DNA of 64,000 nt, taken from contig JAUPFV010000001.1 of the NCBI GenBank assembly GCA_036936605.1, positions 209,915,138 to 209,979,137 on the forward strand. Direction: 5' to 3'. The stretch's first letter is position 1. Every line of letters starts with the position of its first letter. The position numbers were made by a program, and so were the translations under genes. Below the pieces are notes generated by a model, which ran no database searches, was not told the origin of the DNA, and saw only the letters and a list, made by a program, of their open reading frames with translations. Source of the DNA: Limnanthes douglasii subsp. nivea. Taxonomy: Eukaryota > Streptophyta > Magnoliopsida > Brassicales > Limnanthaceae. Below are positions 43,500-53,900 of the stretch, piece after piece.

Positions 43500-46372
43500 A
43501 TGTTCACGGCAAGGAACGCACTGGTAAAAGGCGGGTGGATTAATCTTTCAGAGTTAGAAGAAGCACAAAGAGTTGAGCGAGAAAGGCGCATTGCTGCGGG
43601 TCTTCCAGTTTCTCCAAACGACAAACCTGAAACACCATCTTGGGAGGCTGATCGAGGTTCATCTTCTGCCAGAAGTTCCAAACCCAAGAGGTTTTTTCAA
43701 TCGAGTCTTTCACCCATTGTATCAGGCTCCTCGGTTCAGGACTCACAGCTCGCTGTTGAACGGGAAAAAGCCGTTTTAAGCATAAAGAGACCTTCCCCAT
43801 TTATAGTCATGGGGTCAGATGCTAAAAAGTCCTTAGAAAAGGTTACACTTTGCCGAACAGGCCGCCTAGTGAAAGGTCAGGCTGTCGTTTCATAATCTAA
43901 GTCCCCGAAAATAGGGCCTTCTAAGTCTGGGGTCAAGGACAAAGCTACAAAATCAGGGGTATCTATCAGGGTTCCAAAGGATAAATCCTCCGGTCCGCAG
44001 GCCACTGGAACTAGCTCTCGAAATGAGCCCTCCGGACCCGAGCCCCAGCCGGACACCAGACCCTTAGGAGAGGGTGATGCTCAACAGTCCGGACAACTTA
44101 CAGAGCCTGCCACCAACACTCCTCCACCAGCAACAACTGACAAACCTTCCGTGGTGATGGAAAAGGTGATGGAGGACAACATAAAAGATGCCCCATTTGA
44201 GACCGACGTCTCCGGTCAAACAGGGGAAGCTGCCACTAATAAAAAAGGCAAGGGCAAAGAGAAACTGTGTTTGAAACATCCGGACTTGCCGGAGTCCCTG
44301 GAATACAGAGTGGGACCTTGCTTCCATAAGGTGAGCGTAAAGTATCAACTAGCCATGCAGAACATCAGTTCTGCCTTCATTCATACTGCTGAATTAGGCC
44401 GGATCCGGACGAAGTGGGAGATCCCTGAATCTGTCAAAGTGAGGATACCGGTCACTCCGGAGATCCCAATGGACTGCAAGCTGAGCGAGATCGTTATCTA
44501 TACAGAGCTGTTCAACTAGGGGCTCAGATTGCCCTTGGACCCAGAGATCGTGAGATACTTTCATATGATAAAGCTCATGCCAAGCCAGCTGAGTCCCAAT
44601 GCTTGGTACACCCTCATGGCCTGCATCATGGCCTATAGGCTCTCCGGTATACCGCTTCCGATGGAGCAATTTGCTGCTGTGGCTAGCCTCTGCAAGAACC
44701 AGATCATCCCTTTCTACCACTACAACATGGGACATAAGTTTAAGGTGGTGGATGATTTGCTTGAATCGGAGAAGAATTGGAAGACCCAATTCTTGTTCAT
44801 TAGTGGAGCTTGGGAAAACAGGAGGAAGATTAAAGCTGGTGTCAACCCAGGCATGCTCACCAGCAGATGGAAAAGTACAGGTAAATTTTTTGTCATGTTT
44901 GTTTTTTTTCCTTATAAAAAATCTATTACTTAATTGCTCTTATTTTTCTTTGGGTGCCGAAGAAGTTCTCCGACTACTTGGAGGAGGGGAAGACAACTTG
45001 TGCCAAGGTGAATGCCTGGACTGCTGACAAATGGGTAAATCGCTTCCACAATTGCTTTACTGTCGGTAACTTAATGAGGTCCCACCTCTGGAACACAACC
45101 GGCCGGAGAGACCCGACTTCGGAAGAATTGACCATACCACCTCCTCCGGGTGTCATCCTGCAGAGGACACAAGAGAAGGATGGGAAGCTGGCCTTGCATG
45201 CCAGAGCTAAAGCCTCAAGTAAGATGAAGGGAAAGAAACGCAAGAAGAAGCAAGATGCAACTAAGGTCGCTCAAGGTGGTGTTGAGGAGATCGTCCCAGC
45301 AAATCAGGAAGGGCAGGACCAATGGGAAATCGATGATGCTCTACTTCAAGTGGTTGAAGATGAGAGTACCAAAGAGGCTTGTGGACCTCCAAACCCCTCA
45401 AAGACTCCCAAGATGGCTCGAAAACGGGGAGCAGATGGTGGAGATAGGGAAGCCAAGAAGAAGAAAATATCCAAGGGGAATGAAGTAGCTCTCCAGCCTC
45501 CAGAGTCTCTTCCTTCGGTCAACCCAACAGACCCTACATTGGCAGAGAAAATCCCAAGTGATTTACACACTGGAGAGGGTACCGGAGGGGATATCTACAT
45601 TGATGGAGTAGACATCAGTGGCCTTCAATGGATTGACCTTTACTTTGGAGACCTCGAGAAAGACGAATTTGTTGGCCCTTACCTCCCTCCAAGATCCTCG
45701 AACATGGTTACTTTCAATGGTAAGTCTTTTTCTGTTTGAGGGGAGAATGACATGGTGACTCACTCCTTGCTGAGAAACATTCAACTCGTGCTCAACGTGG
45801 AGAGTCAATCTACCCTTATCAACACACTCAACACAGACAAAGAGACTTTATCTAACAACCTCTTTAACGCCAATCAGAGTGTTGAGGCATTAAGGAGAGA
45901 AATCGCGGAGTTGAAGAAGGGGAAAGAGGACTTGGCCACCAGGCTGGCCGCTTCGGAGGTGGTTAACACATAAATTCAAACTAAGTGTTTTGGCTTGGAG
46001 AAGGATCTCTCCACTTCGAATGAGGAAATGAAGGCCAAGGATAATGTCATCAAAGCCTTAACTAGTGATAAAATCTCTCTTGAAGATGTTGTGTCTAAAG
46101 CCACCAAGGAGAAAGAGGATTTGATAAAGGATCAGGAGAAGACAGTCCATGCCATGATTGATGAATACACCAACAAGGTGATCGACTCCCAAGAAGAGAG
46201 GTATGCTGAAGTCAAATCTGATATGGTCTTGCTTTTCCACCGAATATTCCCGAAGAGGACGCTCGGTAATTTGTGGCAGTATGTTGAATATGACGATATC
46301 CCATTCCACACGATGGTGGATGGTGATAAGAAAAACTACTCCAGTGGTTATGATGATACCACCGATGAATAA
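43500..46372 (+). pseudogene. Antisense ORF of the Tat element (putative gypsy-type transposon protein)
   Basis: Frame opens with MFTARNALVKGGWINLSELE and is continuous to 44880 except for TAA at 43893 and TAG at 44517. A GT-starting intron-like stretch of about 75 bases (from 44881) precedes a second frame (44954-45739) that has KWVNRFHNCFTVGNLMRSHL, a basic KGKKRKKK run and an acidic end. A GTAAGT site at 45720 precedes a coiled coil (45752-46372; TLINTLNTDKETLSNNLFNA and following heptads) interrupted by one stop at 45971, ending in an acidic DDTTDE tail. The core region NAWYTLMACIMAYRLSGIPL resembles proteins annotated as putative gypsy-type transposon (Transposase_28-like). Function unknown. 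The same protein is encoded, decayed, at three other places in this window. Confidence 0.75.
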
Positions 46373-46469
46373 GAGGGGACTAGAGAGAGCCCTAACAAGG
46401 AACCCAAAGACCCCAAGAAGAAACCAGGTGAGGTTGGAAAATCTAAGGGAGCCCAGCCTTAAAGTTGTA

Positions 46470-46990
46470 ACTATAATTTATTTTTCTATAATTCTTGTGT
46501 TAGACTAAAGTCCTTGGATGTCCAAAGAATTTTTGTAACCGTGTTCGGCTCTTGTCCGGATAAACCTTTTCTTTTTAAACTTCAAAGTCTTTGGATGGCC
46601 AAGGCATTTTACATGTTTTAATATCACTCCCCGGTACTAGCCGCGCAGTTTTACTTTATACAATTCTTGCATTGTTTTATGTTTGCCCAATTTTGATGGC
46701 TAATGTTTAAATAGTCCGTAGTTATTTTACAAGTATTTTAAGGTGAGAGTGTTTAAATTCTCCGATGACAAATGTTTGAATGGTCATCACTCCACCAGAA
46801 CAATCCAGTCTGTCAGCGATACTTATAAAGTAATAAAGAATTTATCAATCAAACCACTCCGAGTTTTTCAAGAAGGCATCAAATTTCATTAACAAGCGCG
46901 GACACCTTATTAAAACCTCCCCGCGCCACCAGGGTAGGAAATAGTATGCCCCCTAATATTTACATGGACTTTAAACAAGTAGATATTTAC
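46470..46990. other. Region between antisense ORF and integrase, no gene seen
   Basis: Contains two copies of an AAAGTC-TTGGATG-CCAA phrase (46510 and 46585 regions). It corresponds to the place where the old Tat element carries its minisatellite. Confidence 0.5.
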
Positions 46991-46997
46991 AAAACTT

Positions 46998-48080
46998 TCA
47001 TTCTAGATACAACCAGAAGTGTTCAATGTTCCAGGGGTGATTCACGATTATTCCATCTTTATCTTGAACCGTGTATGTCCCAGGCTTAAGCTTTTCAATG
47101 ACCACATAGGGTCTTTCCCAATTTGGAGCTAGCTTGCCGAACTGATTCTCCTTAGTATGTAGGAAGACTTTTCTCAACACTTTATCCCCTTGTTGAAAAT
47201 CCCTTCTTCTGACTTTTGAGGCAAACATGCTCCTCATCAATCCCTGATAATGGGTGGCTCTACGGTGAGCCATAAATCTTTTCTCTTCGATCAAGTCGAG
47301 TTGACTTCTGATTGCCACTTCATTAGCCTGTTCGGAAAAATTGTGGACTCTGTATGATGGAAGCGTTGCCTCTATAGGAGCAATTGCATCCATACCATAT
47401 ATTAAGGCAAACGGGGATTCTTGTGTAGCAGCTCCAGGAGTAGTCCGGTAGGCCCATAGCACTTCTTGTAGGTAGCTTGGCCACTTTCCTGCAGCCCCTT
47501 TGAAATTCTTTTTAAGACCGGACAAGATGGTTCTGTTCGCTACTTCAACCTAACCATTCGCCTGTGGGTGGAAAGGAGAAGATAAGCAATGTTGGATTCC
47601 TCTAGAGGCACATAAATTATGCATATCCTTGTTATCGAATTGTGGCCCATTGTCTGTGGTTATCTTCTGTGGAACCCCAAATCTGCAGCAAATATTAGAT
47701 AAGATAAATTTTATAACAGCTTTTGAAGTAGTTCCTGCCAGTGGGGCTGCTTCTATCCACTTTGAGAAATAATCAATGGCAACAATGACAGTTTTGCATC
47801 CTCTGGACGCCATAGGTAGAGGTCCCACCAGATCCAGTCCCCAACGAGCAAAAGGTATTGGCTCAGAAATCGACTCCAAAGGGACAGCTGGGATATGAAT
47901 TTCATTACCATATCTTTGGCATGGATCACATGTCTTCACCAATTCCTTGGCATCTCCATTATGGTGGGCCAGTAGTATCCGGCCAACAAGGCTTTTCGGG
48001 TTAAAGCTCTATAACCACAATGTAGTGATCCTTCACCATCATGTAGTTCAGACAACACTGTTTGGGATTCTTATATCCCC
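46998..48080 (-). pseudogene. Tat element integrase
   Basis: 47550-47942 has the zinc-binding end (CDPCQRYGNEIH), the first catalytic Asp in ARWGLDLVGPLPMAS, YFSKWIEAAPL, and the second Asp in ITTDNGPQFDNKD. It ends at HPQANG followed by TAG at 47550-47552 where the frame otherwise continues with VEVANRTI. 46998-47525 gives the C-terminal domain including AYRTTPGAATQESPFALIYG and HPWNIEHFWLYLE. A single C-to-T change explains the stop; near 48 kb the N-terminal His residues lie in a broken frame. Confidence 0.92.
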
Positions 48081-48383
48081 AAACATCGCAAGAGAGGTCT
48101 ACTAAAAGACTTCTTGTAAACGATGTCTCTTATAATAAAAAAATCCACGAGCCTTATACTTCATTTTTCTTGCTACTGCTTTTTCCAGAGGCCAGATGCC
48201 ATCTGAAATGTATTGAAGAATAGGATACCTCCAGTTTTTAGGTTGACTTACTTGTATATTCAAACTTTCCTCTTCTTCCTTGCTTTGATTGAGTTGAATG
48301 GATGGGCACTCTTGCACATGAATCCATGGGTAGGATTCAAAATATGCTATGGTTACCAAGGAGTCTGCTAGTGTATTCTCTGT

Positions 48384-48866
48384 TCAGGGTATATGCTCAT
48401 AAGTGATATCTTTGAAGTTAACTGCCACCTCTTTGAGAATGAATAAATATTTAATTAATTGCTCCTTCTTGGCCTCAGATTGATCTTGTGCATGATGGAT
48501 GAGAAGATAAGAATCACTCATTAGCTTGACCCTTTTGGCTCCACAAATCAGGGCTAACTTCAAACCAGCTATAGCAGCTTCATATTCAGAGTCATTGTTA
48601 GAAGCTCTGAAAGCAAAGCATATAGCCTGGTATAGCTTGTCGCCATAAGGAGAGGTTAAGCATATCCCAACACCACGACCCATGGTAATCGATCCACCAT
48701 CTGTCCGGACAACCCATAACTTCTTATTCTCTTCACTTGTGGCTTGTTTAGTACTCCTGGCCGAATGGAACTCAACTAAGAAATCAGCAACAGACTGAGC
48801 CTTGATTGCAGTTTGAGGGGCAAAATCAATGTCATAGTCTCCCAATTCTACTAACCATTTGGTCAT
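48384..48866 (-). pseudogene. Tat element second RNase H domain
   Basis: Contains VVRTDGGSITMGRGVGICL, ASNNDSEYEAAIAGLKLALI and VKLMSDSYLLIHHAQDQSEA, which hold the expected catalytic D, E, D residues. It lies after the RT and before the integrase. A domain of this kind beside a first RNase H is typical for Tat elements. The linker to integrase (48102-48359) is readable but in a broken frame. Confidence 0.85.
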
Positions 48867-48869
48867 TCT

Positions 48870-49243
48870 GCTTGATATGTCCGCCTTTTGAAGAATATTT
48901 TTTAAGGGAAAAGATGTCCGGAAAACAATAGAATGAGACTAAAAGTAGGGCCTCATCTTTCTAGCAGCAATCACTAATGCCAGTGCCAGCTTTTCAAGCT
49001 TTAAATATCTTGTTCAGCATCCATCAGACTTTTGCTGATGTAGTACACTAGACGAGGGTAATTGTCCACCTCTCTTACTAGCACCGCACTTATGGCACAT
49101 TCAGAGACTGCTAAATATATGTACAATGTTTCTCCATCAACGGGTTTAAACAGGGTTTTGGGAGAGGATAAATACTTTTTTATTTCATCAAAGGCATGGT
49201 CGCACTGTGGAGACCAGTTAAATTCTTTGACAGCCTTTAAAGT
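48870..49243 (-). pseudogene. Tat element first RNase H, degraded
   Basis: Continues from RT in the same frame for part of its length: AFDEIKKYLSSPKTLFKPV and LYIYLAVSECAISAVLVREV are readable. It is broken by stops near 49020 and 48890, so it is not functional. Confidence 0.75.
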
Positions 49244-50284
49244 TTAGAAAAACGGGGCACACATATCCGAAGACCTTGAGATAAAACGGTTTAGAGCAGC
49301 AAACCTCCCTGTCAATCTTTGTACTTCTCTAATATTCTGAGGAGGGTCCATCTGCAGTAAAGCATTAAGCTGGTATAGATCATGCTGTATCCCTTTCTCA
49401 CTTATCACATACCCCATAAACTTTCCGGACTGCACTTTGAAGACACACATCTCTGGATTCAACTTTAAATTAACTTTTACCAAGTTGGCAAAAGTCTCTG
49501 GCAGATCTGCCAAGTGTAACTCTTCTTCCACACTCTTTACCATCATGTCATCAATGTAGACTTCCATGTTTCCACCAATGTGATCAGGGAATGCTTTGTT
49601 TACCAACCTCTGATAAGTAGCCCAAGCATTCTTTAACCCAAAAGGCATCACCTTATAACAATGAAGGACCCTATCAGTAACAAAAGTAGTGTGTTCTTGG
49701 TCATTCGGATCCACTTGAATCTGATTATACCCGGAGAAGGCATCCATGAAGGACAACAACTTGTTCCCGGATGTGGAGTCCACTAACTGATCGATCCGAT
49801 GGACCGAATATAAGTCTTTTGGGAAAGCCCTCTTAAGGTTTGTAAAGTTGATGCACATACGCCACTTCCTATTTTTCTTTTTTACTAACACCGGATTGGC
49901 TGTCCATAAAGGGTACTGGGATTCCTTTATGTGCCCCATCTTAGTAAGCCGGTCAACCTCTTGAACTATGACATCAACTTTCTCCATAGAAAAAGCTCTT
50001 CTCTTTTGTACAACATGTGTTATATCTCTTCGGATGGATAGCTGGTGTGATATAACAACTGCTGGCACTCCGGCTACATCAGTATTGCACCAAGAAAAAA
50101 CATGTTGATGGTCTATTAAAAAAAATATCATTTTTCTCTTCAGTGTTGATGTCATCTTAGATCTGATCTTAACGTTTCTTCCTTCAGCCAGAGAGTGAGT
50201 TTCAACCTCTTCAATCCGTATTAAAACTCCAGGGGTCTCTCTGGGGTCATCAATTTCACCCTCTCCCCCAGAGGGCCCCTCCAA
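49244..50284 (-). pseudogene. Tat element reverse transcriptase
   Basis: 346 open codons. Visible motifs: NPVLVKKKNRKWRMCINFTN, LSFMDAFSGYNQIQVDP with the first catalytic Asp, MPFGLKNAWATYQRLVNKAF, and the YIDDM box at residues 243-247. The domain itself is intact, but a TAG at 50286-50288 separates it from protease in the same frame and it lacks a start of its own in the element's polyprotein. Confidence 0.93.
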
Positions 50285-50287
50285 CTG

Positions 50288-51013
50288 CTAATCTTCATTA
50301 ATCCGAACTTCCACCAACGTTCTAGGGGCCAGAGTTGTTGCATAACATTCCTTTGTTATCTTCTGGCTACTCCGGACAACTCCCACCTGTCCTTGCACAA
50401 CGTATTTTAAACATTGGTGAACTTTCGAAGCCACAACACGCATTCTGGAGAGCCAAGAGCTTCCCAAAATGGCTTTGTAGCATGTGGGACAATCTACCAC
50501 AACAAAAATTATTCTGACCATCTTTTTAAAAGGGCCTTTGCCCAACAAAACCTCCTCTTCGAACTCCCCGATAACGTCCGCAGAGCTTCCAGTGAAACCC
50601 ATTATAGACATGTTCGAACGTTGAATTACTGCTGGATTCTTTATTTGTTTGTAGGAAGTCAGAAAAAGGATATTTACTGAGCTGCCAGTGTCCACCAAAA
50701 TTCGTCTAATGTCATTGCCCTCAATGGATGATCTTATCACCACAACATCTTCATGGGGACCAGCTATGTCTCTCAAATCATCTTCATAAAAAACAATGAA
50801 GAGAAAAGGAATTTGCGATTGATAGGAGGTTATGCCTCTTTCCAACTGAGTAGTCAGGGTGTGAACATGACTCTTCCTTGAAGAAGTAGTTGGTGCAGTC
50901 ATGGTGTCCTCCCTAAATATGGTAAGTGACTCAAAAAAGCTTATGAGCCCGGACAACGACTTGGTGTATTCTGTGATAACGCCCACCTTATTCCGGGCTG
51001 GATCAAGATCCAA
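50288..51013 (-). pseudogene. Tat element protease
   Basis: 241 open codons with FYEDDLRDIAGPHEDVVVIR and ILVDTGSSVNILFLTSYK; the DTGS catalytic motif is at residues 108-111. It is in frame with RT (one TAG between) and with Gag (TAA at 51014-51016 between), so the ancestral element had one Gag-Pol frame here. Confidence 0.9.
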
Positions 51014-51016
51014 ATA

Positions 51017-52690
51017 TTATGACTCCACATCGAATCTTTCAATAATTACCATAGCCCCGTCTGGAGCTGACGTCCCTGCACTGTTCGTTGGGCCGGTCTG
51101 ATGAGCATTATCAGGCCTATTGCCACTTCTTCTTTTAACGTAAGCACTAAATTTTCCTATTTCAATCAAATTTTGCACCTCTTGTTTCAAAGCGATGTAA
51201 TCTTTTGTGTTATTGTCAATATCATGATGATATTGACAGAAACAATTATTATGACTTTCCCTGGGAGATTGAAGCGCAGCTGGCTTCCTGAAATGTACTT
51301 CACCTTTTGTCTTGTCATAAATGGTTGCCACATTTTCTTTCAATTCAGCAAACCACTCCGGTTGAACCCAAGGCCCTTGCTTATTTCTGGATTGCTGACT
51401 TTGAGCTTGTGTTTTGTGAGATTGAGCCTTGGCCCTGCTGGGACCCTGTCCGGCATCCTCAGCCTTGTACCCGGACTAATTCTGATTCTGGTTTGGTGCA
51501 GCTAGGGCCGATCTCACCTGCCTATGCACCCTTGTCTTCTTCGTTTCATCCATATTTATTTGCTTTCCCACTTGATTTAGTAAACTGCCCCGTGTCATAG
51601 CTTTCTTCCAGGTTACTGAATCGGCCAAATTGCCAGGGTTCAAACATTGCCTTAGAGAAGCTATTGCTACTTGTTCAAAGCAATCAGCTAATCCATTTTT
51701 GGTGTTCACAAAACGACTTATATATTCTTTCAATGTTTCATTGGGTTCTTGGGCACAATGGATAATAGTGTCTCTATTGCCCTTCACCTCCTTGCTTCCA
51801 ACGAACTGCCTCCGGAAGGCCACCCAAAAAGTATCAAAATTTCGGATGCACCCCTGTGGCAGGCTATTATACCACTTCAGATAACTTCCCGTAAAAGACT
51901 GGGAGAATGCCTACAAAGTAACTTATCATCATCGTCAAAATTTATCATGAAGTTTTTAAATTGCTCAAGATGATTATCTCGATCGTTACTCCTATCGTAT
52001 TTTTCCATCTTTGTACTGTCAAACCTCTTAGGAAGGTTTCCGGACAGTATCTTGGAAGACAATGGAGATTGTCTCAAATTCCGACCACGACTAAACATAA
52101 TATCTACATTGGGAGTTACAAAGATACCTAGTTCATCATGAAAAGCGAAAGGATCCATCAACAGCCGGTCTACATGTCTCCAGCCATGGCTGTGACCATG
52201 AGATGACCCTTTCCCCAGATGCCTTTTCAACCTTCCATGTCTGTCCCTCTTTCTTGAATACTTTTTGACCAACTTTTTCTTCTTTTTAGAACGAAATTTA
52301 TCACTGCTGGATGATAGGGACTCCTCAACTCCATCTTTGTTCGAGGAGCCACTAGAAGATTCAGAATCTGAATATGAGCTCTCCACCGGTTTAGACCGGT
52401 GAGACTTCTTTGAGCTAGCATAAGTATTTTTAGTGCTTACATGGGTCTTTGCTGATGGGTCATGATCCCTTGGGTTGTCAGTGTGGTGAACGGTTGAAAC
52501 TTTTGATTTTTTCTTTCAAACCAATCCCCACCCTTTTAGTAGCCCTCAAGGCTTCTATCTCAGTCTTCAATCTGTCTCGCTCTTTGATCGTATATTCATC
52601 GTTTTCTCCCACCACTTCTGCCAAAGTTGGTGGCGCTGCCTACTGGTTCAGATTTATCCGAACTGGTTTTTCTTGATGGTTTCAAATGCT
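51017..52690 (-). pseudogene. Tat element Gag
   Basis: 51476-51823 carries the Gag core (NETLKEYISRFVNTKNGLAD); 51017-51343 carries CQYHHDIDNNTKDYIALKQE, the His/Cys-type motif of Tat Gag; both are in one frame with a stop at 51476. 51877-52386 is a Ser-rich, Lys/Arg-rich N-terminal half ending at DDDDKLLCRH. It lies in another frame because of a one-base deletion near 51912, right before the conserved SYLKWYNSLPQG stretch. The start of Gag is near 52690, next to the PBS. Confidence 0.85.
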
Positions 52691-52707
52691 AGACTCAGGC
52701 ACCTTCT

Positions 52708-52729
52708 TCTCCCACTGTGGTCGTCCATT
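52708..52729 (-). promoter_or_regulatory. Primer binding site position of the Tat element
   Basis: The minus strand after the 5' LTR reads AAATGGACGACCACAGTGGG; the stray left copy has TTGGCGACTACAGTGGG, the commoner TGGCGAC form of gypsy primer sites. The tRNA is not assigned. Confidence 0.6.
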
Positions 52730-53541
52730 TGGTGTGGATTATTTTCGACTGAGGGTAATTTGGTCAGATGTTTTATGGTGTTTCAAAGGTATTAAATATT
52801 TGGGTGTTTTGTAGTGAGAGATTAAAGATGTCTGGTTGTATTAAATGCTCATTACCCTCATTAATGAAAGTGGTTGGGTATTTATACCCTTGATTATGGG
52901 CCATATGGGCTTTTGGGTCAAACTTATGAAACCAGGTCGAATTCGAAAACCCATTAGTTTATTAAGCAGGTTAGGAATTAGCTTAGTCAAAAGGTGATTA
53001 GTTTTTAGGCTTTGAATAGTACATCATCCCTCGACTATCGCGTTTGGTGGCAGATAGTCCCTTGACTTTCAAACTTCCGTTGACAGTCCCTCGACTATCG
53101 CGTTTGGATAAAGTTAGTCCACCAGATCCTCTGATCCATGAGAGGCTGCCACCTGTCACCATAGTCCCCAGATTTTTGTATCACCACTAGTCCCTTGAGT
53201 TTAGTTTTTCGTAATATTATACAGTTTGGGTTTGACCTAAACTCAAGGGACTGGTGGTGATACAAAAATTTGGGAACTATGGTGACAGGTGGAAGCCTCT
53301 CATAGTTCAGAGGATCTGGTGGACTAACTTTATCCAAACACGATAGTCCAAGGACTGTCAACGGACATTTGAAAGTCAAGGGACTATCTGCCACCAAACG
53401 CGATAGTCGAGGGACGATTTACTGTTCAATGCCTTAGTTTTTAGTCCTTTTGTCCAGTTCGGATGGTTCAGTGGGTGGCTTTTGTCCGAATTGCCCCTGT
53501 CCGGTTTCTACAGTGAGTGGCAAACATTTCCGGACTCATCA
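52730..53541 (-). repeat. 5' LTR (right) of the Tat element, with MITE inside
   Basis: TG...CA ends as in the left LTR. About 376 bp of LTR remain after removal of the 426-bp MITE and its 10-bp duplication. A TATA motif GGTATAAATACCC is at 52876-52888 on the minus strand. The MITE splits the LTR upstream of that motif in the minus-strand direction, that is within U3. Confidence 0.88.
53008..53433. mobile_element. Foldback MITE, Mutator-like, copy 2 (426 bp)
   Basis: Flanked by TTAGTTTTTA on both sides (52998-53007, 53434-53443), 10 bp, absent as a duplicate in the left LTR which shows the empty site. Termini GGCTTTGAATAGT and ACTGTTCAATGCC; inner arms as in copy 1. A 100-codon frame in it is chance. 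Because only the right LTR has it, it is younger than that LTR. Confidence 0.92.
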
Positions 53542-53900
53542 CAATCGATATAGGTTATCTAGCAGCATCAAAATACAAGTTAAATCAAACGATCCAAAGG
53601 TCTTCTACAAAAATAAATATGTCTTTACAATTACTCCTATAATATGTTTTGGCAGGATTCGCAGCTGCATCCGCCGCCCACCTTTCCCGTCTCCGGAGCT
53701 GCGAGAAATTTTTGTAAAGGCCCAAGATCCATTTATGGGTTTAAGGCCTTCAGCTCAACCACTCGTTTCAACTTGTTCTTATGAACTTTCCCCAGAGTCA
53801 CTTGCATCACCTAGCACTCCCTGGCTTCAACATCAGCAGTAATTTTCTTCTTGAGCTCAGCTATTTCCCTGCGCCTCTCCTCTTTTTCCCTCTGCATTTC
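53542..53900. other. 3' part of the next antisense ORF, non-coding in current form
   Basis: Minus-strand continuation of the gene at 53.9-56.1 kb: a further coiled-coil stretch (53810-53900) and then untranslated-looking sequence up to the LTR of the inserted Tat element. Confidence 0.45.

Larger units (their letters stand above)
42687..53541 (-). mobile_element. Best-preserved Tat-type gypsy element
   Basis: On the minus strand: 5' LTR (right), PBS, gag, protease, RT, RNase H domains, integrase. Then, on the opposite strand, a large antisense ORF; then PPT and the 3' LTR (left). This is the arrangement of Tat/Ogre elements with an antisense ORF. LTRs have TG...CA ends and about 30 differences in about 376 aligned bases by eye. 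Gag-pol needs one frameshift and several nonsense changes repaired to be continuous, so it is inactive. A 426-bp MITE sits in the right LTR. No target duplication can be checked because the left side is Tat sequence too. Confidence 0.88.

Noticed and set aside
53095..53397. 100-codon frame inside MITE copy 2
   Set aside because: It matches the frame in MITE copy 1 only because the elements are copies; lies in inverted-repeat arms.
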